64,000 nucleotides of DNA from UBA940 sp031547885 (lineage in GTDB: Bacteria > Bacteroidota > Bacteroidia > Bacteroidales > Rikenellaceae): contig JAVBRO010000022.1 of assembly GCA_031547885.1 (NCBI GenBank), forward strand, positions 14,967 through 78,966. The letters are read 5' to 3'. How positions within the stretch are numbered: the first letter of the stretch is position 1; each line of letters starts with the position of its first letter. Below, piece by piece: positions 42,765 through 51,466 of this stretch. The notes under the pieces are model-generated. The model worked only from the letters and a program-made list of their open reading frames with translations, did not search any database and was not told the DNA's origin. The position numbers were made by a program, and so were the translations under genes.

Positions 42765-44078
42765 ATGCGAAAAAACATGAAGAATAGCATTTACGCTGTC
42801 ACATTGCTTTTGGCCGCTATAACGGTAGCGTGTAAAAGCGACGACGGCGGGAATAGCGGCGGTCAACCTTATGACCCCGGCAAGCCCATTGTGTTCGACT
42901 CATTTTATCCCGACGTGGGAGGCATGGCTACCAAAGTCATTCTGAGCGGCAGTAATTTCGGAACCAATCTCTCCGCCATCGAAGTATATTTTAATGACAA
43001 GCCTGCATCTGTTATCAGCGCCAACGGTAATAAAATATATGTGGTAACACCCAGGCAGCCGGGCGACGAATGTGATATAACCGTTGTCATAGATGGAAAA
43101 TCCGTTACCTGCGAAAGCCAGAAGTTCACGTATAACACCATGGTGACGGTGACCACCATTGTCGGACAGAAAGGCACCTCTGAATTCAAAGGGGGGACTT
43201 TGGCTGAAGCCACTTTCATCCACCCCGCGTTCCTTTGTGTCGACAATGAGAACAATATCTTTTTGTCGCATTGGGACAATAGCTACGGAGGCAATTTTGT
43301 GATCATCAGCCAGGACAAAGACTATGTCGCGGAATTGGCTAATACCGGAGCCACCAACGTTCCCGCTCCCGATGCCGACGGAAAAGTTATCCTGGTGCCT
43401 ACTGACGGCGGATACAATTATTATGCGTTTGACCCCGATGCCCAGTGGGCATCGAAACGTATGGCCATTCTCCGCCCGACACAGGAGGAGATCGATGCAG
43501 GGAAGGTGGATTTTCAGATAAACTATAAACATGGTTTTGCAGCCAACGAACTGGACGGCATGATGTACGTGCGCGCTCATGACGGTCAGCTGATCAGATT
43601 CGACCCCCTGACCAGGAAAGGAGAGAAGATCGCAGACCTGGGCATGTCCAACGACACCTATCTCATGTTCCATCCCGTTCAGAAGAACCTGCTGTTCCTT
43701 ACATACTGCAAGAGCAATGTTATTTATACCTACGACCTGAATACCGGCAAACATGAACTATACGCAGGCAGCCTGGGTCTGGCAGGGTGGCGGGACGGCG
43801 ACAGGCTGCAGGCCGAATTCAACTGGCCGCGCCAAATGGTGTTCGATGAAGAAGGAGCGATTGTTCTGGCTGACGAGAACAACCACTGCATTCGTAAGAT
43901 CACCCCCGACGGCATGGTTACCACTATCGTGGGTATAGGCGGCAAGGCCGGTTACCAGGACGGCAACCCCGACGATGCATTGTTCTATAATCCCCGCGGC
44001 GTGTGTATCGATAAAGATTACAACATCTATATCGCGGATTATAATAATAATTGTATCCGGAGATTGGCAATCGAATAG
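42765..44078 (+). CDS. IPT/TIG-NHL repeat surface lipoprotein
   Basis: 437 residues (an alternative start is the internal ATG at 42777). A lipoprotein signal with lipobox TVAC is followed by KSDDGG, an acidic lipoprotein-export signal that directs surface display in Bacteroidota. Residues about 40-125 form an IPT/TIG immunoglobulin-like fold (DSFYPDVGGMATKVILSGSNF). The C-terminal half has NHL beta-propeller units (FNWPRQMVFDEEGAIVLADENNHCIRKI and FYNPRGVCIDKDYNIYIADYNNNCIRRL). Such proteins are encoded next to susC/susD in glycan loci and probably bind the glycan at the cell surface. It is the first gene of the operon. Confidence 0.8.
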   Translation: MRKNMKNSIYAVTLLLAAITVACKSDDGGNSGGQPYDPGKPIVFDSFYPDVGGMATKVILSGSNFGTNLSAIEVYFNDKPASVISANGNKIYVVTPRQPGDECDITVVIDGKSVTCESQKFTYNTMVTVTTIVGQKGTSEFKGGTLAEATFIHPAFLCVDNENNIFLSHWDNSYGGNFVIISQDKDYVAELANTGATNVPAPDADGKVILVPTDGGYNYYAFDPDAQWASKRMAILRPTQEEIDAGKVDFQINYKHGFAANELDGMMYVRAHDGQLIRFDPLTRKGEKIADLGMSNDTYLMFHPVQKNLLFLTYCKSNVIYTYDLNTGKHELYAGSLGLAGWRDGDRLQAEFNWPRQMVFDEEGAIVLADENNHCIRKITPDGMVTTIVGIGGKAGYQDGNPDDALFYNPRGVCIDKDYNIYIADYNNNCIRRLAIE

Positions 44079-44079
44079 A

Positions 44080-44099
44080 GTTCAGATCCGGATCCGAAC
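44080..44099 (+). promoter_or_regulatory. 20-bp palindrome upstream of susC
   Basis: GTTC-A-GATCC with GGATC-C-GAAC is symmetrical apart from one A/C pair. It lies 45 bp before the susC ATG and just after the stop of the IPT/NHL gene. It could be an operator or an RNA hairpin; no known factor is assigned. Confidence 0.4.
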
Positions 44100-44144
44100 G
44101 ATTTGAATTCTAAAAAACAATCTGAATAACATAGAAGATCGATT

Positions 44145-47100
44145 ATGATGAAAAATACCATTTTATTAATATGTGCCTTTTTGTTGTTCGTGCCGTCCGT
44201 CCAGGCTCAGCAGGAGACTTTCAACATAGAAGGAACCGTATACAACGAAACCGGCGAAACGATGCCCGGTGTTACCATATATCTTAAAGGCCGTGCGGGC
44301 ATCGGGACTTTTACCGATGCGGCAGGTAAATTCACGATCAAAGCCAACATGGGGGATGTCGTAGTATTCTCTTCTCCCGGATACGACGACAAAGAGCATC
44401 TTGTGGTAAAAGGGGAAACAGACCTTAGAATCTCCCTCTCTCCGACAGCTATCGAAGTCGAAGAGGTGGTTGTTGTGGGTATGGGTACCCAGCGCAAGAT
44501 AAGTGTCGTGGGTGCCGTTTCATCCGTAAAACCATCTGAGCTGCAGGTTCCGGCCACATCCATGGCCAATCTGCTCGGCGGCCGTGTGGCCGGCGTGATC
44601 TCCTTGCAGTCCAGCGGCGAGCCCGGGAAAAACATCTCCGAGTTCTGGGTGCGCGGTATAGGCACTTTCGGAGCCAACTCATCCGCCCTGGTGCTTATCG
44701 ACGGCCTCGAAGGCAACTTAAACTCGGTGGACCCTGCCGATGTCGAAAGCTTTTCGGTGTTGAAGGATGCTTCGGCAACGGCAGTGTACGGAGTGCGCGG
44801 TGCGAACGGGGTGGTGATCATTACCACGAAACGCGGCGTAACCGGCAGATTGAAGATATCGGCGCGCGCCAACTGGACCCTGAGCAATCTGAATAAGATG
44901 CCCGAATACATGGGGGCTTACGATTATGCCAGGCTGGCGAATGAGGCGCGTGTGGTGCGCGGCGACGAACCGCTCTACAACAGCATGGAATTGGACCTGA
45001 TAAGGTATGGCCTCGACCCGGACCTCTATCCGAACGTGAACTGGCAAAAAGAGATCATGAAAAAGCAGGGCTTCCAGCAGACCTATTATGTAAGCGCCCA
45101 GGGCGGCGGAGAGATCGCGCGTTATTTTATAAGCCTGGGCTTCTCCAAGGAGAGCGCTGCATACCGGCAGGACCCCAACAGCAAGTACAATGTGGGCGTG
45201 GGTTATAACACATATAACTACCGTACAAACCTGGATATAAGCCTTACCAAAAGTACTACCGTGTATTTAGGGACAGACGGCTACCTTTCGTTGAGGAAAC
45301 AGCCGGGCATCCTCAACACCAACAGTTTGTGGTACGCACAGTCCACACTTACCCCGCTTACCATTCCCACGGTATATTCCACCGGGCAGCTTCCCGCGTA
45401 TGGCCCCGATGCGGCCTATTCGCCTTATGTGATGCTGAATCACACCGGCACAACTTCGGAGCAAAATTACAACGGTAAGGTCACACTGGCGATCACACAG
45501 GATTTCTCGTCGCTGGTGAAAGGGTTGAAACTTAGAGTGCAGGGGGCTTATGACAACAACTCGTATTTCTACGAACGCCGCTATGTATTGCCCAGGATGT
45601 ATGCGGCAACAGGGCGTAATACGAAAGGAGATCTTCAACTATCGAAAAGGGTGGATGAGGTTTCGGCTCAATACAGCGACAACAAGCAGCTGTATCGCAA
45701 ATATCATTTCGAGTCGACTCTGAGCTATGAGAATACTTTTGGAAGCGACCATCGGGTTTCCGGGCTGGTGTATTACCAAATGAGCGACCTGAAGAACACG
45801 GCCGACACCTTTACGTCGGGCATAACGCCCAGTATGGCGGCCATACCCAAAAGATACCAGGGGCTGTCGGGCAGGATAACCTACGGTTTCAAAAACACCT
45901 ACATGATCGATATCAACTTCGGCTACACCGGGTCCGAAAACTTTCAACCGGGCCGGCAATTCGGTTTCTTCCCGGCGATCGCCGGCGGCTGGGTACCCAC
46001 AAACTACAGCGGGGTACGCAGGGCGATGCCGTGGCTCGATTTTTTCAAGATCAGGGCATCTTACGGAAGCGTCGGTAACGACCGTATCACGTACGGCAGA
46101 TTTCCTTACCTCACGATCGTTTCCGAAACGTCCGCTACCGGATGGTCAGGTAATACCTGGGGCAGTTCGGGCATTACCGAAACCTCGATCGGCGCAGACA
46201 ACTTGATGTGGGAAAAAGCGATAAAAATGGACGTAGGGCTTGAAGTCCGGATGCTGAAAGAGAGACTTTCATTCGAAGTCGACTATTTCAACGACAAACG
46301 TGACGGTATTTTCCAAAGACGGGAGCAGATACCCGATTATACGGGCTTACTGGCCATGCCGTTCGGTAATGTCGGTAAGATGAAAAGCTTCGGTGCCGAC
46401 GGAACCGTTGCTTTTGTGCAGGAAATAAATAAGGATCTGCACTTTACGATACGCGGCAACTTCACCTACTCCAGAAACGAAGTTCAGAATTGGGAACAGG
46501 CGCCTCAAAAGTACCCTTATCAAATGTATAACGGGTATCCGAACGGTGCGGTGCGCGGCTATATAGCCACCGGACTGTTCCGCGACGAGCAGGATGTAGA
46601 CAGCAGCCCGGTACAAAATTTCGGGACCAAATGTATGCCCGGAGACATCAAGTACAAGGATGTGAACGGCGACGGCAAAATAGATACGGACGATAGAGTG
46701 GCGTTGTCAGACTCCAATTATCCCCGCCTGATGTACGGTTTCGGCGGAGAGATAAATTACAAGAAATTGACTTTGGGCTTTTTGTTCAAGGGGACCGGGA
46801 ACACCACTTTTTATCACGTGGGATACGACCATAATATGGGCTACATTCCGTTCTACGGAGGTGTGACCGGGAATGTGCTTCAAATAGTTGCCGACCAGTC
46901 CAATCGCTGGACCCCGGCCTCTTACTCGGGCAACCCCGCTACCGAAAATCCCAATGCACGATTCCCCCGCCTGACACACGGGTACAATGCCAATAACTCG
47001 CAGCTCTCCACCTGGTGGAAAGGCAACAGCCGCTATCTGCGCCTGCAGGAAGTGTCGCTGAGCTACAACCTGAATCACAGCTCTCTTAAAAAAATAGGCA

Positions 47101-47246
47101 TCAGCTCGATCGACTTCCAGTTCGTAGGTTCGAATCTGTGCGTGTGGGATAATGTGAATTTGTGGGATCCGGAACAAGCCGCAGCGAACGGCCGCGCATA
47201 TCCTATCCCTGCCCGCTATACATTACAGGTATATCTTAACTTTTAA
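44145..47246 (+). CDS. susC: SusC/RagA family TonB-dependent outer-membrane transporter
   Basis: 1,033 residues with a signal peptide ending near VQAQQE. A CarboxypepD_reg-like domain (about 25-100, GTVYNETGETMPGVTIYLKG) is followed by a TonB box region (EEVVVVGMGTQRK). The plug domain (about 118-235) has LLGGRVAGVISLQSSGEPG and YGVRGANGVVIITTKRG. The rest is a 22-strand barrel with frequent aromatic alternation, ending in an aromatic residue (LQVYLNF). It imports oligosaccharides across the outer membrane, powered by TonB, with SusD as lid. The susD ATG follows 2 bases after its stop. Confidence 0.95.
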   Translation: MMKNTILLICAFLLFVPSVQAQQETFNIEGTVYNETGETMPGVTIYLKGRAGIGTFTDAAGKFTIKANMGDVVVFSSPGYDDKEHLVVKGETDLRISLSPTAIEVEEVVVVGMGTQRKISVVGAVSSVKPSELQVPATSMANLLGGRVAGVISLQSSGEPGKNISEFWVRGIGTFGANSSALVLIDGLEGNLNSVDPADVESFSVLKDASATAVYGVRGANGVVIITTKRGVTGRLKISARANWTLSNLNKMPEYMGAYDYARLANEARVVRGDEPLYNSMELDLIRYGLDPDLYPNVNWQKEIMKKQGFQQTYYVSAQGGGEIARYFISLGFSKESAAYRQDPNSKYNVGVGYNTYNYRTNLDISLTKSTTVYLGTDGYLSLRKQPGILNTNSLWYAQSTLTPLTIPTVYSTGQLPAYGPDAAYSPYVMLNHTGTTSEQNYNGKVTLAITQDFSSLVKGLKLRVQGAYDNNSYFYERRYVLPRMYAATGRNTKGDLQLSKRVDEVSAQYSDNKQLYRKYHFESTLSYENTFGSDHRVSGLVYYQMSDLKNTADTFTSGITPSMAAIPKRYQGLSGRITYGFKNTYMIDINFGYTGSENFQPGRQFGFFPAIAGGWVPTNYSGVRRAMPWLDFFKIRASYGSVGNDRITYGRFPYLTIVSETSATGWSGNTWGSSGITETSIGADNLMWEKAIKMDVGLEVRMLKERLSFEVDYFNDKRDGIFQRREQIPDYTGLLAMPFGNVGKMKSFGADGTVAFVQEINKDLHFTIRGNFTYSRNEVQNWEQAPQKYPYQMYNGYPNGAVRGYIATGLFRDEQDVDSSPVQNFGTKCMPGDIKYKDVNGDGKIDTDDRVALSDSNYPRLMYGFGGEINYKKLTLGFLFKGTGNTTFYHVGYDHNMGYIPFYGGVTGNVLQIVADQSNRWTPASYSGNPATENPNARFPRLTHGYNANNSQLSTWWKGNSRYLRLQEVSLSYNLNHSSLKKIGISSIDFQFVGSNLCVWDNVNLWDPEQAAANGRAYPIPARYTLQVYLNF

Positions 47247-47248
47247 AA

Positions 47249-49246
47249 ATGAAACGGATGAAAATATTGAAACTTTCAATCGGATCAGTCATCTTTATGA
47301 TGGTGGCAAATAGTTTTTGCTCATGTAATTTTCTGAACGTGAACGACTATTTCGAGGAGACGCTGAAGTATGACTCGGTTTTCCATAACAAGCGCAATGT
47401 AGAACGTTATCTGTGGGCTACGGCCGCATATTTCCCTGACGAAGGGGCCATCTTCGGCAATAACTATACGCCGGGCCCGATGGCTACCGACGAGGCTTTC
47501 TGCATATGGCCCACCGGGGAGTTCCACGGCATGGCATTCGTACTGGGTGAAGTGACATCCACAAGTATGTATAACATGAACACATGGCCTACCATGTATA
47601 TTATAATACGCAAAGCCAACACGATAATGGCGCGCATGGACGAGGCCGTCGACCTTACCACCCTCGATAAGCGGGAAATATTGGGATATGCCCTTTTCAT
47701 GAGGGCTTACGCCTATTACCATGTCCTGATGAAATACGGGCCGGTGGTTATATTGGGCGACGATGTACTTGAAACCAATGCGAGTACGGAGTATTATGAC
47801 CGCCCCCGCTCGACCTACGACGAGTCGGTGGATTATATATGCCGGGAGTTGGAAACCGCAGCCGAGTATCTGCCCGCCAGCGTCCCCGTCAACTATTTCG
47901 GACGGCCCACACGGGGCGCCGCTTACGCTCTGGTCGCCCGTTTGCGCCTGCAGCAGGCCAGCCCGCTGTACAATGGAGGAACCGCTGCGCGTACCTATTT
48001 CGGCGACTGGAAAAGAAGTACCGACGACGTACATTACATATCGCAAACATATGATGAACACAAATGGGCGGTTGCGGCAATGGCGGCTAAACGTGTAATG
48101 GATCTGGGCACTTACTCGCTGTATACATTCCCGAGAGTCGAGGGCTATACATATCCGCTGCCGGCAAATGTATCGGCTTCCGATTTTCCGTATGGAGCGG
48201 GAAACATAGATCCTTTCAGGTCATATTCCGACATTTTTACCGGCGAAGCCCTGGCCGTACGCAACCCCGAGATAATATGGGGGCGCGCGTCCTCCAGTCT
48301 GACCAGCTACACCAAGCACTCCTTCCCGCTGCCTTTCAACATGAGGGGATGGAACGGAATGGGCGTTACGCAGAAGGTGATAGACTCATACTACATGGTC
48401 GACGGAAAGACCATAAACGACTCCAGCGAGGAATACCCCTATTTAACCACAGGTTTTATGGGAGGGGCTGGTAAAGTTTTCTCTGGATATCAACTTAGAA
48501 ACAGCGTGCATAATATGTATGCTAACCGCGAAATGAGGTTCTATGCGAGCATCGGCTTCAGCGAGTGTTTCTGGACGGCAAACTCAACTTCGGATAATAA
48601 CAGTAAAAACAGGGTTATCACCTATTACACCGATGGAAACGCTGGCAAAACAGCAACTACGGACGACAAGAACAACTATCCCATTACCGGCTATGTATTG
48701 CGCAAGTTCATACACCCGGACGATGCATGGGGCGGAACGAATGCGCAGGTAACAAGTAAAGCGTTCCCTACCATACGTTATGCGGAAACGTTGCTTTCGT
48801 ATGCTGAGGCGTTGAATAATCTGACCTCGGTTTACACCGTGATGGACGAATCGGGAATGAGCTATACGTTCTTCAGGGACAGGGACGAGATCAGAAGCGC
48901 TTTCGACCAGGTGCGTTTCAGGGCAGGTCTTCCCGGGCTGACCGATGCAGAACTGGCATCGCCCGAGACGATACAGGCACTGATCGAAAAGGAGAGAATG
49001 ATAGAGTTCCTGTATGAAGACAGGCGCTATTACGATGTACGCAGGTGGGGAATATACGAGATCACGGAAAATGAGCCTATCATGGGAATGAATACCGACG
49101 CTCCGAAAGCATCCTATTACACTGCCGTACCGGTTAACAGTTCCATAGCGCGTAACCGTGTGGTCGATAAGAAAATGGTATTTATGCCTATCTGGCTCAA
49201 CGAGGTTAGAAAAGCTCCGTCGCTGGACCAAAACCCCGGATGGTAA
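47249..49246 (+). CDS. susD: SusD/RagB family glycan-binding lipoprotein
   Basis: 665 residues. The lipoprotein signal leads to a cysteine in FCSCNFLNVNDYFEE. The tetratricopeptide-like SusD core follows: RYLWATAAYFPDEG, EILGYALFMRAYAYYHVLMKYGPVVI, and the C-terminal FPTIRYAETLLSYAEALN and FLYEDRRYYDVRRWGIYE blocks typical of the family. It binds the glycan at the cell surface and covers the SusC pore. It is at the large end of the family (usually 500-650 residues). Translation is probably coupled to susC. Confidence 0.93.
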   Translation: MKRMKILKLSIGSVIFMMVANSFCSCNFLNVNDYFEETLKYDSVFHNKRNVERYLWATAAYFPDEGAIFGNNYTPGPMATDEAFCIWPTGEFHGMAFVLGEVTSTSMYNMNTWPTMYIIIRKANTIMARMDEAVDLTTLDKREILGYALFMRAYAYYHVLMKYGPVVILGDDVLETNASTEYYDRPRSTYDESVDYICRELETAAEYLPASVPVNYFGRPTRGAAYALVARLRLQQASPLYNGGTAARTYFGDWKRSTDDVHYISQTYDEHKWAVAAMAAKRVMDLGTYSLYTFPRVEGYTYPLPANVSASDFPYGAGNIDPFRSYSDIFTGEALAVRNPEIIWGRASSSLTSYTKHSFPLPFNMRGWNGMGVTQKVIDSYYMVDGKTINDSSEEYPYLTTGFMGGAGKVFSGYQLRNSVHNMYANREMRFYASIGFSECFWTANSTSDNNSKNRVITYYTDGNAGKTATTDDKNNYPITGYVLRKFIHPDDAWGGTNAQVTSKAFPTIRYAETLLSYAEALNNLTSVYTVMDESGMSYTFFRDRDEIRSAFDQVRFRAGLPGLTDAELASPETIQALIEKERMIEFLYEDRRYYDVRRWGIYEITENEPIMGMNTDAPKASYYTAVPVNSSIARNRVVDKKMVFMPIWLNEVRKAPSLDQNPGW

Positions 49247-49278
49247 TATTGAGTCTTAACCATATACCTTAACAGACT

Positions 49279-50226
49279 ATGAATAAAACAATTAAAATAT
49301 TAGTGTTTTTGGCATTGCCATACTTCGTTTCGTGTGACCAGGAGAGCATATATGAAGGTGAAAAATACAAAAATGTCATCTATATGCTGAGCGGTACAAG
49401 CTACAAAACATATAGCATGGTGTACTCGCTCAACGAAGAAAGTTCGGTAAGATACGCTTCCGTGGGATGCGGAGGCAGCATGCCAAACCAGGAAGCGGTG
49501 ACCATAACGCTGGGATTGGATGACAATGCCCTGTTCGACAAGTATAACAAGTCGAACTACGATATCGATACCGATTCCTATGCCAGGATATTGCCGCCCG
49601 ACAAGTACGAGATCGCCTCATACACGCTGACGCTGCCTGCGAATTCTCCCGATCAGTATGTCAAGCTGCCTATAAAGGTGTATCCCGAAGGCCTGTCGCC
49701 CGACTCGATCTACTTTATCCCGCTGGCGATACAGAAAGTTTCGCGTTACGAGGTCAATCCCGATATGTCGAATATGCTGTATCGCGTTATGATAGAGAAC
49801 GATTACGCCGAACAGATATCCACCACGCGCTATCTGATGAAAGGTACGGCAACATATGCCGACGGCGAAAGCCTGATGGTATCAGGGACAAAACCCATGA
49901 ATCCGCTCGCCAGGGATAAAGTAAGGGTATTTGCGGGTTCCGACGTTCTGCAAACCGTTGGCAGCAAGGTGCCGGAGATAGAGAAGTACGCCGTCGTACT
50001 GCAGATACATGAAGACAATACGGTGACCATCACTCCTTACGGCACCATCGATGTGGAGCAGTTTTCGGCTGCCGAATGGAACAGGTACTCGATAGAGGGA
50101 AAGGAGAAGTATTTTTATCTCTATTACCGTTACCGTACACTGACCGCTCCGGCCACGGATGATACTCCCGCTACGTACAGCGACTGGATCACGATTCAGG
50201 AGACCATGAGAAGATTACCGCAATAA
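49279..50226 (+). CDS. DUF1735/DUF4361-type surface glycan-binding lipoprotein
   Basis: 315 residues with a lipoprotein signal (lipobox ending VSC, then DQESIYEGEK). The N-terminal half resembles the DUF1735 (BT_3987-like) beta-sandwich, and the C-terminal half resembles DUF4361, with EQISTTRYLMKGTATYAD and WITIQETMRRLPQ. Proteins of this layout sit in the SusE position and bind glycan at the surface without catalysis. The family assignment is from memory of conserved layout. It follows susD by 32 bases, and a hairpin terminator follows it. Confidence 0.7.
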   Translation: MNKTIKILVFLALPYFVSCDQESIYEGEKYKNVIYMLSGTSYKTYSMVYSLNEESSVRYASVGCGGSMPNQEAVTITLGLDDNALFDKYNKSNYDIDTDSYARILPPDKYEIASYTLTLPANSPDQYVKLPIKVYPEGLSPDSIYFIPLAIQKVSRYEVNPDMSNMLYRVMIENDYAEQISTTRYLMKGTATYADGESLMVSGTKPMNPLARDKVRVFAGSDVLQTVGSKVPEIEKYAVVLQIHEDNTVTITPYGTIDVEQFSAAEWNRYSIEGKEKYFYLYYRYRTLTAPATDDTPATYSDWITIQETMRRLPQ

Positions 50227-50233
50227 TTCACTT

Positions 50234-50278
50234 CCGGCCGCTTAAATAACGGTTCCGGAATTTGAGCGGCCGGTTTTT
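50234..50278 (+). terminator. Intra-operon terminator/attenuator 1
   Basis: A 9-bp perfect stem CCGGCCGCT (50234-50242) with AGCGGCCGG (50265-50273), followed by TTTTT. It lies between two genes of the glycan operon. Confidence 0.75.
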
Positions 50279-50291
50279 AAAAGGAGAGACC

Positions 50292-51383
50292 ATGAAAAAA
50301 ATAATTTATTGTTTGTTTTTCTCAATGCTGGCGTTTTCGTGTAAGGAAAACGGAAACGATACCGGACCCAGTTCGGAAATAGATATTACTCCTCCGGGTG
50401 TGGTGACCGATGTGGTAGCCACGCCCAGCTATGGAGAGGTGCTTATCGAGTGGACCAGGCCCATTGATGAGGATTACGGCTATACGAGCGTCGAATTTGT
50501 CAGAGATGGCAAGGATATCGTCGTACAAGGCAGGGACCGCGTCACCATTATGGATTTTACAGATACTGAGGAGTACGAATTCAGTCTTTACGCGGTGGAT
50601 AAGAAACAAAACAGGGCGGCGGCCGTAACGGTGACCGCAGCGCCTAAAGAGGCTCCGTGCATATTGGTAGACCCTACCATTATGGTGGAACCGGATATGA
50701 GTGCAGCTAATATTTCCTGGAGCAATGTTACGGAGAAAGTGGTCCTGATCTCCGTGGGCTATACCGACGTGAACGGGGACGCTCAGACAGTGGAGAGAAT
50801 ATCGAAAAGGCCCAAGGACAACATTAGCATTCCCTTAGAGCCTAATGTAACGCACGCCTTGAAAGTATCCGTAAGTTCGGGCAGCCTGAAGATGCCGGCA
50901 AAAGATTTTACCGTCACGCCGCTTCTCTCTATCGACAAGAGCACGTGGACCATCGCAGGGTTTTCTTCAGAAGAAGCGACCGGCGAGGGACCGGATAACG
51001 GTCAGGCTATCCGTGTTCTCGACGGGAATGAAGCGACTTTCTGGCATACCAAATGGAGCGGCTCGTTTAAGCCCACGCTTCCCAACTATCTTATAATCGA
51101 TATGCAGAAAAATTCGTTGTTATGGTCCGTCAAGGTGGTTCAGAGGAACGGCGGCGGAGCTTCGCTGAACACGGTGGAAATACTTATCGGCAGCGATACG
51201 GACTCTTTCGAGAAGGTGGGCGAACTTACATTCCCGAACAGTGCGGGAGGCTCGCAGGAAACAAATCTGGATCCGCAGATCGAGGGGCGTTATCTGAAGA
51301 TCAATATGCCCGATTCGCGTAATGCCACCAATCACTCGATGATCGCGGAAATTTATGCAAGAGGCATAGTTTTGGAAAACTGA
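50292..51383 (+). CDS. Discoidin-like (F5/8 type C) glycan-binding lipoprotein with Ig-like domains
   Basis: 363 residues from the ATG at 50292, which has a good ribosome site AAAAGGAGAG 3-4 bases upstream. The in-frame ATG at 50262 would run through the attenuator hairpin and is unlikely. A lipobox (AFSC-KENGND) is followed by Ig/fibronectin-like domains resembling DUF4959 (about 35-125) and DUF5000/5126-type (about 125-210). A C-terminal discoidin domain (about 215-360) has IRVLDGNEATFWHTKWSG and NYLIIDMQK. This layout is typical of surface glycan-binding proteins in SusF position. Confidence 0.72.
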   Translation: MKKIIYCLFFSMLAFSCKENGNDTGPSSEIDITPPGVVTDVVATPSYGEVLIEWTRPIDEDYGYTSVEFVRDGKDIVVQGRDRVTIMDFTDTEEYEFSLYAVDKKQNRAAAVTVTAAPKEAPCILVDPTIMVEPDMSAANISWSNVTEKVVLISVGYTDVNGDAQTVERISKRPKDNISIPLEPNVTHALKVSVSSGSLKMPAKDFTVTPLLSIDKSTWTIAGFSSEEATGEGPDNGQAIRVLDGNEATFWHTKWSGSFKPTLPNYLIIDMQKNSLLWSVKVVQRNGGGASLNTVEILIGSDTDSFEKVGELTFPNSAGGSQETNLDPQIEGRYLKINMPDSRNATNHSMIAEIYARGIVLEN

Positions 51384-51399
51384 ACAGATCTGTAAACAA

Positions 51400-51437
51400 A
51401 AAAGGCGGCCCGGGCCGTTGAGTCCGGGGCGCCTTTT
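51400..51437 (+). terminator. Intra-operon terminator 2
   Basis: A 14-bp stem with one mismatch, AAAAGGCGGCCCGG (51400-51413) with CCGGGGCGCCTTTT (51424-51437). It separates the binding/import genes from the three enzyme genes. Confidence 0.8.
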
Positions 51438-51466
51438 CAGTTTTGTTTGAATGATAAAACCCCGTC

